A stretch of DNA of 64,000 bases from W0P28-013 sp963658575 (GTDB taxonomy: Bacteria > Bacteroidota > Bacteroidia > Bacteroidales > Paludibacteraceae): assembly GCA_963658575.1 (NCBI GenBank), contig CAVKQB010000003.1, forward strand, positions 1 through 64,000, given 5' to 3'. Position numbers and translations under genes: made by a program. The notes beneath the pieces were generated by a model, which was not told the origin of the DNA, ran no database searches, and was given only the letters and a program-made list of their open reading frames with translations. Below, piece after piece: positions 53,587 through 61,727 of the stretch (position 1 is its first letter; each line of letters begins with the position of its first letter).

Positions 53587-54861
53587 TCATTCGTCTTTTA
53601 TCAATTCCGAGGGCAACGTTTTGCTCGCCTTGGCACCGAGTTCTTTGATGCGCGTGGCGGTTGTGAGCATGTTGCCTTTGCCGTCGCTCAACTTGCCGAA
53701 AGCGTCGGCATACGCCTTGTCGGCAGCATCGAGGGCGCGTTTTATTTTCTGAAAATCGTCGATAAAGCCGACCAGTTTGTCGTACAAGGCACCGCTCAAT
53801 CGCGCTATCTCCAACGAATTTTTCGTCTGGTTGTCCTGCTGCCAAATGCTGGCGATGGTGCGCAGCGTGGCGAGCAACGTCGTCGGGCTGACGATGACGA
53901 TTTTGCGCTCCCACGCATAGGCAAACAGGCTTTGGTCGGCCTCGACGGCCACCGAAAACATCGCCTCTATCGGCACAAACATCAGCACAAAGTCGGGCGC
54001 GTTGATGCCGAGCAGGTTGGGATAGTTTTTGTCGGCCAACTCCTGCACATGCTTTTTTATCGATGCCAGATGTTCGCGCACGGCGCTGGCGTAGGCCTCT
54101 TTGTCGGTGGCGGCGGCCAAGCGGTCGTAGGCCACGAGCGACACTTTCGAGTCGATGATGACGTGCTTGTTGTCGGGCAGATGCACCACCACGTCGGGGC
54201 GACTGTTGGCTCCTTCGGCGTTTTTGCTCACCTCTTCGCGTTCGTATTCGCGCCCGCGGTGCAGCCCCGACATCTCGAGCACACGCTCCAAAATCACTTC
54301 GCCCCAATTGCCCTGCTTTTTCACGTCGCCTTTCAAGGCTTTGGTCAGGTTGTTGGCCTCGTCGCTGATGGCGCGCGTCTGTTCCGAAAGGTTTTTTATC
54401 TGCTCGCGCAGGATCGCTTTTTCGCGCGTCTCGATGCTATACGCCTCTTTCACCTGATTTTTGAACTCGTTTATTTTCTCGCCGAGCGGATTCAGCAGCG
54501 CGCCGAGGTCCTTTTTGCTCGATTCCGAAAATTCGGCGGCGCGCTCTTTCAGTATGCGGTTGGCGATGTTTTCAAATTCGGCGGTGAGCGTCTTCTGCAA
54601 CTCCAGCGTTTCCGCCTTTTGCGCGTCGAGTGCAGCGTGTGCGTTTTCGAGGTTGGCTTGCGTTTTGGCCAACTCTTCCGATTTCTCCGACAACGCTTGG
54701 CGTACTGCGACCAATTCGGCAGCGAGTTTCGCGGCTTCGGCCTCTTTGGCGCGCCATTGCGCTTCGATGGCGGCCGCACGACTGCCACGCACAACGTAAG
54801 CCACCACAAATCCCACCGCACAAGCGACTACACACGCCACTATCGACCAAACTACGCTCAT
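53587..54861 (-). CDS. rmuC: DNA recombination protein RmuC
   Basis: 424 residues. One N-terminal membrane helix (about 3-25), then a coiled coil of ~130 residues rich in A, E, K and Q, then the RmuC domain: GNWGEVILERVLEMSGLHRG, RPDVVVHLPDNKHVIIDSKV, and PTTLLATLRTIASIWQQDNQ. The fold belongs to the PD-(D/E)xK nucleases; the D..DSK pattern is present. E. coli RmuC limits inversions at short repeats. First gene of the minus-strand series rmuC, propeptide-like gene, M6 protease, relA. Confidence 0.95.
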   Translation of the reverse strand: MSVVWSIVACVVACAVGFVVAYVVRGSRAAAIEAQWRAKEAEAAKLAAELVAVRQALSEKSEELAKTQANLENAHAALDAQKAETLELQKTLTAEFENIANRILKERAAEFSESSKKDLGALLNPLGEKINEFKNQVKEAYSIETREKAILREQIKNLSEQTRAISDEANNLTKALKGDVKKQGNWGEVILERVLEMSGLHRGREYEREEVSKNAEGANSRPDVVVHLPDNKHVIIDSKVSLVAYDRLAAATDKEAYASAVREHLASIKKHVQELADKNYPNLLGINAPDFVLMFVPIEAMFSVAVEADQSLFAYAWERKIVIVSPTTLLATLRTIASIWQQDNQTKNSLEIARLSGALYDKLVGFIDDFQKIKRALDAADKAYADAFGKLSDGKGNMLTTATRIKELGAKASKTLPSELIKDE

Positions 54862-54929
54862 CTTTTTGTTGATTTTATTTTTTTTTTGCTCCGAATCCAG
54901 ATATTTTTCTAAAACTTGCTACTCGATGT

Positions 54930-55142
54930 TCAATCGAACAGTGTCGGGCGGTCTTCGTCGAGTCGCTTCAAAACCGTGCGCACAACGGCTTCGCGCATAA
55001 ATTTCGACACGTTCGACACACCATATTTCTCCACGTAATGGTCGATGACGCGCTTCTCCTCGTCGTTCAACAAAAAGGAGACACGGTGCGTGCGTGGCAG
55101 CAAGGTCTTGCGCTTCGATGGCGGCAAACTTTTTTTCTTCAT
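54930..55142 (-). CDS. Small basic protein, probable ribbon-helix-helix/mobilisation-like
   Basis: 70 residues. The N-terminal tail is very basic (MKKKSLPPSKRKTLLPRTHR); then VSFLLNDEEKRVIDHYVEKYG and NVSKFMREAVVRTVLKRLDE follow, a beta strand plus two helices as in CopG/Arc DNA-binding proteins. Such small RHH-like proteins are common and conserved in Bacteroidetes chromosomes. No relaxase or toxin partner is nearby. Function unknown; DNA binding is inferred. Confidence 0.65.
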   Translation of the reverse strand: MKKKSLPPSKRKTLLPRTHRVSFLLNDEEKRVIDHYVEKYGVSNVSKFMREAVVRTVLKRLDEDRPTLFD

Positions 55143-55304
55143 CGAAGAAAACTATTCAATCTACAAAGGTACGATATTTTTGTGAAAAAATCGGCATTCT
55201 GCGAGAAAAAGTTGGAACGATGTTGCCCCCTGATTACAACAAACGCCCCCGACGGTGTCGGAGGCGTTGCGCATTTCTGTGGCGTTTTTCTGTCGAATTT
55301 CGCG

Positions 55305-55389
55305 TGGTGCGGCATATAGGACTCGAACCTACACGACTTGCGTCACCAGATCCTAAGTCTGGCGCGGCTACCAATTACGCCAATGCCGC
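55305..55389 (-). tRNA. tRNA-Leu(TAG)
   Basis: On the minus strand, acceptor GCGGCAT pairs with ATGCCGC; the 3' ACCA is encoded (55308-55305). Anticodon stem CCAGA/TCTGG encloses CTTAGGA, anticodon TAG at 55355-55353. A long variable arm (class II) and the T arm (TAGGTTCGAGTCCTA) fit leucine. Confidence 0.95.
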
Positions 55390-55502
55390 AAATGCGCTGC
55401 AAAGTTAGCAACTTATTTGCAAACAAACAAAAATCGTACGCCCGTGCAACAAAAAATACTATCTTTGCGCTCGTTACCAACACAACAAAACCGAATTTTC
55501 TC

Positions 55503-56072
55503 ATGGATAACCGACAATGGAAAGTACTCGAAAGCGAATATCTGTTTAAGCGGCCGTGGCTCACGGTGCGCCGCGATAAGGTGCTTCTGCCGACAGGCGC
55601 AATAAATCCGGAGTTTTATGTGCTCGAATATCCCACGTGGGTCAATGTGATTGCCATCACTCGCGAGGGGCAGTTTGTGCTGGTGCGCCAATACCGCCAC
55701 GGATTGGGTGAAACGCACTACGAACTGTGCGCCGGCGTGGTCGAGCAGGGCGAAGAACCGCTGGCAGCGGCCAAACGCGAACTGTTCGAGGAGACCGGCT
55801 TCGGCGGCGGCCAATGGCGCTTGCTGATGACCATTTCGCCCAATGCCAGCACGGCGAACAATCTGACCTACTGCTTCGTAGCAACCGACGTGGAACGCCT
55901 TTCGACCGAGCAACATCTCGATGCTACCGAAGACCTCACCGTGCATCTGTTCGACGAGGCCGACGTGCGCCAAATGCTCGCCAACGACGAAATACGCCAA
56001 GCATTGATGGCCGCGCCGCTCTGGCGTTATTTCTGCGAAAAGAATGCGGACAAAACCGCTCCCGCAAAGTAA
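55503..56072 (+). CDS. Nudix hydrolase, ADP-ribose pyrophosphatase-like
   Basis: 189 residues from ATG 55503; a longer upstream frame runs back through the tRNA gene and is not used. The Nudix box is complete: GVVEQGEEPLAAAKRELFEE followed by TG (GX5EX7REUXEEXG). The flanks (YVLEYPTWVNVIAITREGQF, LVRQYRHGLGE) match the ADP-ribose/NDP-sugar pyrophosphatase subgroup. It is probably a house-cleaning hydrolase; the exact substrate is uncertain. A -7 box TATCTTTG is at 55460-55467. Followed 42 bp later by a thioesterase gene. Confidence 0.88.
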   Translation: MDNRQWKVLESEYLFKRPWLTVRRDKVLLPTGAINPEFYVLEYPTWVNVIAITREGQFVLVRQYRHGLGETHYELCAGVVEQGEEPLAAAKRELFEETGFGGGQWRLLMTISPNASTANNLTYCFVATDVERLSTEQHLDATEDLTVHLFDEADVRQMLANDEIRQALMAAPLWRYFCEKNADKTAPAK

Positions 56073-56114
56073 TTTTTGTTGCAAAAAGAATTAAAACTTT
56101 CAAACTCACTCACT

Positions 56115-56486
56115 ATGGTTCCCGGACTTACACACAGCAGCGCGCTTGTGGTGGCGCACGAACATTTGGCCTCTACGCTCGGCAGCGGCGACCTCGATGT
56201 CTTGGCTACGCCAGCATTGGTCGCTTTGGCCGAAAACGCCGCCATGCTTGCCGTGAAAAATTCACTGCCCGCAGGCGCAACCACAGTCGGCGGCCGCATC
56301 GAACTGACACACGCCAAACCCAGCGCACTCGGCACAACGGTAGTCGCCACGGCTATACTCACCGAAATCGACGGGCGCAAACTCACGTTTTCCATCGAAG
56401 CAACCGACGGTGCCGACATCGTGGGCAGTGGCACGCACGTGCGCTTCGTGGTCGACAGCGAACGGTTTATGGCAAAATTGAAATAG
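56115..56486 (+). CDS. FlK-like hotdog thioesterase
   Basis: 123 residues from ATG 56115 (MVPGLTHSSALVV). The pattern is that of fluoroacetyl-CoA thioesterase-like hotdog proteins: DVLATPALVALAENAAM supplies the threonine and glutamate region, and GGRIELTHAKPSALG the histidine. It probably hydrolyses an acyl-CoA. Members of this family are widespread in Bacteroidetes with unknown substrate; fluoroacetate resistance should not be assumed. Likely in one unit with the Nudix gene. Confidence 0.78.
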   Translation: MVPGLTHSSALVVAHEHLASTLGSGDLDVLATPALVALAENAAMLAVKNSLPAGATTVGGRIELTHAKPSALGTTVVATAILTEIDGRKLTFSIEATDGADIVGSGTHVRFVVDSERFMAKLK

Positions 56487-56492
56487 AAACGG

Positions 56493-56783
56493 TCAACGCT
56501 TTTTCTCCTTTTTCGGAAACCACCCCTTGGCCACACGTTTGCGCTGCGCAAAAAGTTCGCCGATGCCCCAAAAACACGAGAACGCAAACACACCGAAAAT
56601 AGTCGATGCTACACTCGATGCGCAGAGCAGCGAGGCCGCCACGCCGCCCAAACCGGCCACGAGAAACAGCGGCCAACAACGCACGCCCCAATGATACTCG
56701 GCTTTGATGACGATGGGGTGAAACAGCCCGATAATCAGAAATGTGGCAATGCCGACCAAAAGGCCGTCGAATTGGAGGCTCAT
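56493..56783 (-). CDS. DUF4491 family membrane protein
   Basis: 96 residues from ATG 56783 (MSLQFDGLLVGIATFLIIGL). Three hydrophobic segments; conserved text HPIVIKAEYHWGVRCWPLFL and FSCFWGIGELFAQRKRVAKG then WFPK is the DUF4491 pattern. Function unknown. It converges on the thioesterase gene with 6 bp between stops. Confidence 0.85.
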   Translation of the reverse strand: MSLQFDGLLVGIATFLIIGLFHPIVIKAEYHWGVRCWPLFLVAGLGGVAASLLCASSVASTIFGVFAFSCFWGIGELFAQRKRVAKGWFPKKEKKR

Positions 56784-57010
56784 ACAAAAAAGCGTTTTTT
56801 GTCGGCGCAAAGGTACAACAATAAATCCAAACATCGGGCAACGCACCGCATTTTACCGCCCGACTGCCAAAATGTCAGCAAGGACGTTTTGGCATTTTCT
56901 TTGATTCTATCCATAGCGAAACGCAAATTGATAAATAGTAGCAAGACACAAGTAGCAAGTAGCAAGAAAGGTTAGAGTTGAGAGGTTATAGGTGAGAGAA
57001 CAAAGAACAA

Positions 57011-57059
57011 AGAGCAAAGAGCAAAGAGCAAAGAGCAAAGAGCAAAGAGCAAAGAGCAA
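57011..57059. repeat. 7-bp tandem repeat, seven copies
   Basis: Seven exact units of AGAGCAA in a row, an expansion of the GAACAAAGAGCAAAGAC module present as single copies in other gaps. Confidence 0.95.
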
Positions 57060-57175
57060 AGACAATTTTTAGTAGCAAGACGAATTTTAGTGTGAAAGTT
57101 TATAAAGTCTATAAAGTGGAAAGTTTATAAAGTGTGAAAGTATAAAAGTTAGTGAGAAGTTTTTGGGCGCGTTCT

Positions 57176-57230
57176 CTCCCCTCTGTTGCGCAGCAGATAG
57201 GGGGAGTACCCACGCAGTGGGGGTAGGGGT
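57176..57230. repeat. Double-hairpin repeat, copy 3
   Basis: Matches 2208-2262 with a few changes, including CTCTGTTGCG for CCTGCTGCG and loss of one C before GCAGTGGGGG. The preceding GGGCGCGTTCTCT is shared with copy 2. Confidence 0.85.
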
Positions 57231-57351
57231 TGAAACCTAATTAAGAATGAACGAAAAAACGGGAAGCAAAAAAAATGCCACCAACGGAATCATCAAATAA
57301 CCAAATAACCAAATCTGCAAATCAACAACAAAAAAATAAATTTCCAAAAAT

Positions 57352-59406
57352 ATGAAAGGTAACATTGGAGTAACGACGGACAACATCTTCCCCGTCATCA
57401 AAAAATTCTTGTACAGCGACCACGAAATCTTTCTGCGCGAAGTGGTTTCGAACGCTGTAGATGCCACGCAAAAACTGAAAACGCTCGCTTCGGTGGGCGA
57501 ATACAAAGGCGAACTCGGCGACCTGAAAGTGGCCGTCAGCATCGACCAAAAAAACAAAACACTCACAGTGAGCGACCGCGGACTCGGCATGACGGCCGAC
57601 GAAATCGAAAAGTACATCAACCAAATCGCCTTCTCGAGTGCCACCGAGTTTCTCGACAAGTACAAAAACGACGCAAACGCCATCATCGGACACTTCGGAC
57701 TCGGCTTCTACTCGGCATTCTTGGTGTCGGAAAAGGTCGAAATCTTCACTAAATCGTACCAAGACGCTCCCGCACAACACTGGACATGCGACGGATCGCC
57801 CGAATACACGCTCGAAACCTGCGACAAAACCGAACGCGGCACCGACATCGTGCTGCACATCGACGACGACAGCAAAGAATTTCTCGACGAAGCACGCATC
57901 AACGCCCTGCTGACAAAATACTGCAAATTCCTGCCCGTGCCCATCGCCTTCGGCAAGAAAAAAGAGTGGAAAGAGGGCAAAGAGGTCGAAACGGCCGACG
58001 ACAACATCATCAACGACACCGAGCCGGCTTGGACCAAGAAACCCGCCGACCTGACCGAGGAAGACTACGCCAAATTCTACCGCGAACTCTATCCCTACGC
58101 CGAGGAACCGCTCTTCCACATTCACCTCAACGTGGATTATCCGTTCAATCTCACGGGCATTCTCTACTTCCCGCGCATCAAAAACAACATCGATTTGCAG
58201 CGCAACAAGATACAACTCTACTGCAATCAGGTGTTCGTTACCGATTCGGTCGAAGGCATCGTGCCCGAATTTCTCACGCTGCTGCACGGCGTCATCGATT
58301 CGCCCGATATTCCGCTGAATGTCAGCCGTTCGTATCTGCAAAGCGACCAAAACGTGAAAAAAATTTCGGCGCACATCACCAAAAAAGTGGCCGACCGATT
58401 GCAGGAGATCTTCAAAAACGACCGCCCGCAATTCGAAGAAAAATGGGACGCTCTGCGCATATTCATCGTGTATGGCATGCTCACCGACGAAAAATTCTAC
58501 GACCGCGCCAAGGATTTCGCGCTGCTCAAAAATGTCGATGGCAAACTCTTTACGTTCGACGAATACAAAACGCTCATCGCCGCCAATCAAACCGACAAGG
58601 AGGGCACGCTCATCTACCTCTACGCCAACAACGCCGACGAACAGCACACCTACATCGAGGCAGCCAAGGCCAAAGGCTACGATGTGCTGCTGATGGACGG
58701 ACAACTCGATGCGCACTGGCTCAGCCAATTGGAACAGAAAAACGAAAAATCGCGCTTCGTCCGCGTCGATAGCGATGTCATCGAAAAACTGATTGTCAAA
58801 ACCGATGTCGCCAACGTGCAACTGACCGACGAACAGCGTAACGCGCTCACCGCCGTGTTCCAATCGCAACTGCCAACTATCGACAAGGCCGAATTCATCG
58901 TTACGCTCGAAAACTTGGGTGCCGATGCGCAACCTATCGTCATCACGCAAAACGAATGGATGCGCCGCATGAAAGAGATGGCGGCCACAGGCGGCAACCC
59001 GATGATGGGATTCTACGGCGAAATGCCCAACAACTACAATGTGGTGCTCAACGTGGCGCACCCGCTGATTGCCGACCTGCTGAAAAATGCCGAGGCCGAA
59101 TGCACCGACAAAGTGGCTCCGCTGACCAGCGAAACAGCCACGCTCGAAGCACGCAAAAACACGCTGAAAGAGGCGCACAAAGGCAAAAAAGACGACGAAA
59201 TCCCGACGGCCGAAAAAGAGGAACTTGCCGCCATCGACAAGCAAACGGCCGAACTTGGCAACAAGAAAAAAGCCGTGTATGCCGATTTCGCCGCTGCGCA
59301 CAACCGCGTGAAACAGCTCATCGACTTGGCGCTGCTCGCCAACAACATGCTGAAAGGCAAAGCGTTGGCCGATTTTGTCAAACGTAGCGTCGATTTGCTG
59401 AAATAG
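57352..59406 (+). CDS. htpG: Hsp90-family chaperone HtpG
   Basis: 684 residues. The N-terminal GHKL ATPase domain has LREVVSNAVDATQKL (catalytic Glu and Mg-binding Asn), SDRGLGMTADEI and GHFGLGFYSAF. Middle and C-terminal dimerisation domains follow (SYLQSDQNVKKISAHITKKV in the middle domain). It is a cytosolic ATP-driven chaperone; the long charged insertion near residue 590-620 is usual in Bacteroidetes. Single gene with its own terminator. Confidence 0.97.
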   Translation: MKGNIGVTTDNIFPVIKKFLYSDHEIFLREVVSNAVDATQKLKTLASVGEYKGELGDLKVAVSIDQKNKTLTVSDRGLGMTADEIEKYINQIAFSSATEFLDKYKNDANAIIGHFGLGFYSAFLVSEKVEIFTKSYQDAPAQHWTCDGSPEYTLETCDKTERGTDIVLHIDDDSKEFLDEARINALLTKYCKFLPVPIAFGKKKEWKEGKEVETADDNIINDTEPAWTKKPADLTEEDYAKFYRELYPYAEEPLFHIHLNVDYPFNLTGILYFPRIKNNIDLQRNKIQLYCNQVFVTDSVEGIVPEFLTLLHGVIDSPDIPLNVSRSYLQSDQNVKKISAHITKKVADRLQEIFKNDRPQFEEKWDALRIFIVYGMLTDEKFYDRAKDFALLKNVDGKLFTFDEYKTLIAANQTDKEGTLIYLYANNADEQHTYIEAAKAKGYDVLLMDGQLDAHWLSQLEQKNEKSRFVRVDSDVIEKLIVKTDVANVQLTDEQRNALTAVFQSQLPTIDKAEFIVTLENLGADAQPIVITQNEWMRRMKEMAATGGNPMMGFYGEMPNNYNVVLNVAHPLIADLLKNAEAECTDKVAPLTSETATLEARKNTLKEAHKGKKDDEIPTAEKEELAAIDKQTAELGNKKKAVYADFAAAHNRVKQLIDLALLANNMLKGKALADFVKRSVDLLK

Positions 59407-59435
59407 ACGTTTCCGTCTGCAATTGCAAAAAAAAT

Positions 59436-59467
59436 GCCCGTCGCTTTGCTGCGGCGGGCGTTTTTTT
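59436..59467 (+). terminator. Terminator of htpG
   Basis: GCCCGTCGC (59436-59444) pairs with GCGGCGGGC (59451-59459), with one T-G wobble, then G and seven T's. Confidence 0.9.
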
Positions 59468-59538
59468 GTCTGTCTGGCGCCGATTTTTGGTACAAAAAAG
59501 AGGTCGAAAACGCAAAAACATTCTCAACCTCCGTTCGG

Positions 59539-59612
59539 TGGGCCCACTTGGACTTGAACCAAGGACCTGCGGGTTATGAGTCCGATGCTCTAACCGACTG
59601 AGCTATAGGCCC
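59539..59612 (-). tRNA. tRNA with CAT anticodon (Met, possibly Ile2)
   Basis: 74 nt on the minus strand. Acceptor GGGCCTA pairs with TGGGCCC, discriminator A. D arm AGCTCAGTCGGTTAGAGC. Anticodon loop CTCATAA with CAT at 59578-59576. T arm CTTGGTTCAAGTCCAAG. An elongator Met tRNA is most likely, but a lysidine-modified Ile2 has the same genomic anticodon; the initiator form is unlikely as there is no GGG/CCC pair run in the anticodon stem. Confidence 0.93.
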
Positions 59613-59720
59613 GATTTCGGGCGAGATGCTCCCGCCGCCGAAAATCGCTGCAAAGGTACACAAAGTTTCGCAAACAACAAAATAATTCGTACATTTGTCC
59701 ACCGAAAAACTTTCATCACT

Positions 59721-60335
59721 ATGATTTCGACACTCATTTTCGACTTCGGAGGCGTGCTTATCGACCTCGACCGCCAGCGTTGCATCGACGCATTTCGCCA
59801 ACTCGGACTTCACGACATCGACACGATGATCGACAACTACGTGCAGTCGGGCATCTTCCGCCAACTCGAAAACGGCGACATCTCCGTGGCGCAGTTCCAC
59901 GACGGCGTGCGCCGCCTGACAGGCCGACCGACTCCCGACGACGACATCGACCGCGCACTCAACGCCTTTCTCGTAGGCATTCCGCCCGAACGGCTGCAAC
60001 TGCTGCGCCAACTGCGCCCGCACTACCGACTGTTGCTGCTCAGCAATACGAACGCCATACACTTCCCGCATTCGTCCGAAAGCACCATCTGCACCGACGG
60101 CAGCCGCCTCTCCGACCTGTTCGACCGCTGTTACCTTTCGTACGAAGTGCATCTGTCGAAACCCGACCCCGAATTTTTTCGCTATCTGCTCCGCAACGAA
60201 CATCTCGCGCCCGAAGAGTGCCTCTTTCTCGACGATGGAGCAAAAAATGTTGCAACGGCCAAATCGCTCGGAATCAATGCAATACTCGTCCCAGAACATG
60301 CCGACCTGCACGAAATCCTGAAAAAATATCTCTAA
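59721..60335 (+). CDS. HAD-superfamily hydrolase, subfamily IA
   Basis: 204 residues. Motif I is FDFGGVLIDLD with nucleophile D8; motif II LLLLSNTNAI; motif III lysine in LSKPDPEFF; motif IV LFLDDGAKNV. The helical cap lies between residues ~18 and 90. Likely a phosphatase for a small phosphorylated metabolite, substrate unknown. A -7 box TACATTTG is at 59690-59697. Confidence 0.88.
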   Translation: MISTLIFDFGGVLIDLDRQRCIDAFRQLGLHDIDTMIDNYVQSGIFRQLENGDISVAQFHDGVRRLTGRPTPDDDIDRALNAFLVGIPPERLQLLRQLRPHYRLLLLSNTNAIHFPHSSESTICTDGSRLSDLFDRCYLSYEVHLSKPDPEFFRYLLRNEHLAPEECLFLDDGAKNVATAKSLGINAILVPEHADLHEILKKYL

Positions 60336-60338
60336 AAA

Positions 60339-60370
60339 TTTGCAGCATTCGTTCATTATTTGTAACTTTG
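60339..60370 (+). promoter_or_regulatory. Promoter of the Fur-family gene
   Basis: TTTG (60339-60342), exactly 20 bases, then TAACTTTG (60363-60370): a full Bacteroidetes consensus 32 bp before the ATG. The -33 box starts right after the HAD stop codon. Confidence 0.82.
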
Positions 60371-60401
60371 CAGCGTCTAAACATTTTCAACGATTGAAAA
60401 T

Positions 60402-60815
60402 ATGCAAAAGCAGAAATACATCGATGCCGAAACATATCTGACGGCGTATGGCATTGTGCCGACGTTGCAGCGCATAGCGGTTGTCGACGACCTATATCGC
60501 CACCGCACGCACGCCACTGCCGACGAAATTTTGGGGCGTCTGTGCCAGAAATATCCGAAATTTACGCAACGCACGGTTTACAATGCGCTGAATCTGTTTG
60601 TGGAAAAAGGGCTGATTGCGGCGTTGAATGTCGATGGCGCAAGCACGCACTACGATTTCGATGCGCAGTTTCATGGCCATTTTTGCTGCACGCAATGCGG
60701 CCGCATTTTCGACTTCAAAATGCGCCAATCCAGAGCCGCTGCACGGGCGTGCGGCCGTGTCGAATCGGCACAATACTACGCCTACGGCCTGTGTAAAGCC
60801 TGCGCCGAAAAATGA
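60402..60815 (+). CDS. Fur/PerR-family metal-dependent regulator
   Basis: 137 residues. Winged helix at about 10-85 (THATADEILGRLCQK, FTQRTVYNALNLFVEKGLI). The dimerisation half carries HGHFCCTQCGRIFDF, with one CxxC pair, and a second pair at the end (GLCKACAEK) for structural zinc. Its position directly upstream of rubrerythrin suggests a PerR-like peroxide sensor, but the metal ligand set cannot prove this over Fur or Zur. The gap to rubrerythrin is 49 bp. Confidence 0.9.
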   Translation: MQKQKYIDAETYLTAYGIVPTLQRIAVVDDLYRHRTHATADEILGRLCQKYPKFTQRTVYNALNLFVEKGLIAALNVDGASTHYDFDAQFHGHFCCTQCGRIFDFKMRQSRAAARACGRVESAQYYAYGLCKACAEK

Positions 60816-60864
60816 GTAATTTGCAGATAATCAACCATTTATTAACTTAAAAAAACGAAAAATT

Positions 60865-61410
60865 ATGAAAAAGTTCATTTGCCCGATTTGTGGCTACGTA
60901 CACGAAGGCGACACGGCTCCCGAACGTTGCCCGCAATGCAAACAGTTGGTCGAGTGGAAAGTGCTTGACGACTCGGCTGCGCTGAATTTTGTTACCGAAC
61001 ACGTCATTGGCGTGGCCAAGGACACCGACGAACAGATGCGCAAGGATTTGAACGCGCACTTCCTCGGCGAAGCCACCGAAGTGGGCATGTATCTGGCTAT
61101 GTCGCGCCAAGCCGACCGCGATGGCTATCCCGAAGTGGCCGAAGCGTTCAAACGTTACGCGTGGGAAGAGGCCGAACATTGCGCCAAATTTGCCGAACTG
61201 CTCGGCGAAGTGGTTTGGGACACGAAAACAAACCTCGAAAAACGTATGAATGCCGAGGCCGGCGCGTGCGAGGACAAAATGCGCATTGCCAAGCGCGCCA
61301 AAGATCTGAACCTCGATGCCATACACGACACCGTGCACGAGATGGCCAAGGACGAAGCACGCCACGGCAAAGGTTTCGAAGGGCTCTACAACCGTTACTT
61401 CAAAAAGTAA
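60865..61410 (+). CDS. Reverse-type rubrerythrin (NADH peroxidase-like)
   Basis: 181 residues with the rubredoxin domain first (FICPICGYVHEG, CPQCKQLVEWK: two CxxC pairs for one iron) and the four-helix ferritin-like di-iron domain after it (EATEVGMYLAMSRQADRDGY, EEAEHCAKFAELL, DEARHGKGFEGLY). This order is that of reverse rubrerythrins in anaerobes, which reduce hydrogen peroxide. Together with the upstream Fur/PerR gene it forms an oxidative-stress pair. Confidence 0.93.
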   Translation: MKKFICPICGYVHEGDTAPERCPQCKQLVEWKVLDDSAALNFVTEHVIGVAKDTDEQMRKDLNAHFLGEATEVGMYLAMSRQADRDGYPEVAEAFKRYAWEEAEHCAKFAELLGEVVWDTKTNLEKRMNAEAGACEDKMRIAKRAKDLNLDAIHDTVHEMAKDEARHGKGFEGLYNRYFKK

Positions 61411-61431
61411 TAGGTTCTCGATGAAAATTTG

Positions 61432-61462
61432 GCCGCATCTGAAAATGGGTGCGGCTTTTTTT
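61432..61462 (+). terminator. Terminator of rubrerythrin
   Basis: GCCGCA (61432-61437) pairs with TGCGGC (61450-61455), followed by seven T's. Confidence 0.85.
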
Positions 61463-61727
61463 CGTCTGTCGCGGCTTTTTTGTACATTTGCACAAAAATA
61501 ATGTGCCGCTTTTTGCGTTATTAAAAAGTGTGAAAGTGAGAAAGTGTGAAAGTGAAAAAGTTTATAAAGTTAAAAAGTCTATAAAGTCTATAAAGTGGAA
61601 AGTGTTTGAGGATTTGAAAATCTGTAAATCCGTCAATTTGTCAATTTGTCAATGCGGCTTCGCCGCCTCATTTCTCACTGCTCACTGCTAACTACTCACT
61701 TTTAATTGTCCATTGTCAATTAAAAAA
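61463..61727. other. Low-complexity intergenic region before porW/sprE
   Basis: No gene. GTGAAAGTGTGAAAG and TTTATAAAGT text (61528-61605) is followed by ATTTGTCAATTTGTCAATG and CTCACTGCTCACTGC units; these are the same kinds of modules as in other gaps. Confidence 0.7.

Larger units (their letters stand above)
56784..57351. other. Low-complexity intergenic region before htpG
   Basis: 568 bp with no gene. A -7-like TACCTTTG on the minus strand (about 56813-56806) probably serves the DUF4491 gene. From 56935 the composite repeat modules appear: AGTAGCAAGACACAAG, GAGAGGTTATAGGTGAGAGA, a 7-bp tandem, TTTATAAAG text and the double-hairpin block. No clear promoter for htpG is seen in the last 100 bp. 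Confidence 0.65.

Noticed and set aside
56115..56486. Fluoroacetate resistance gene
   Set aside because: Only the FlK-type hotdog fold is supported; the family is widespread and most members act on other acyl-CoAs.
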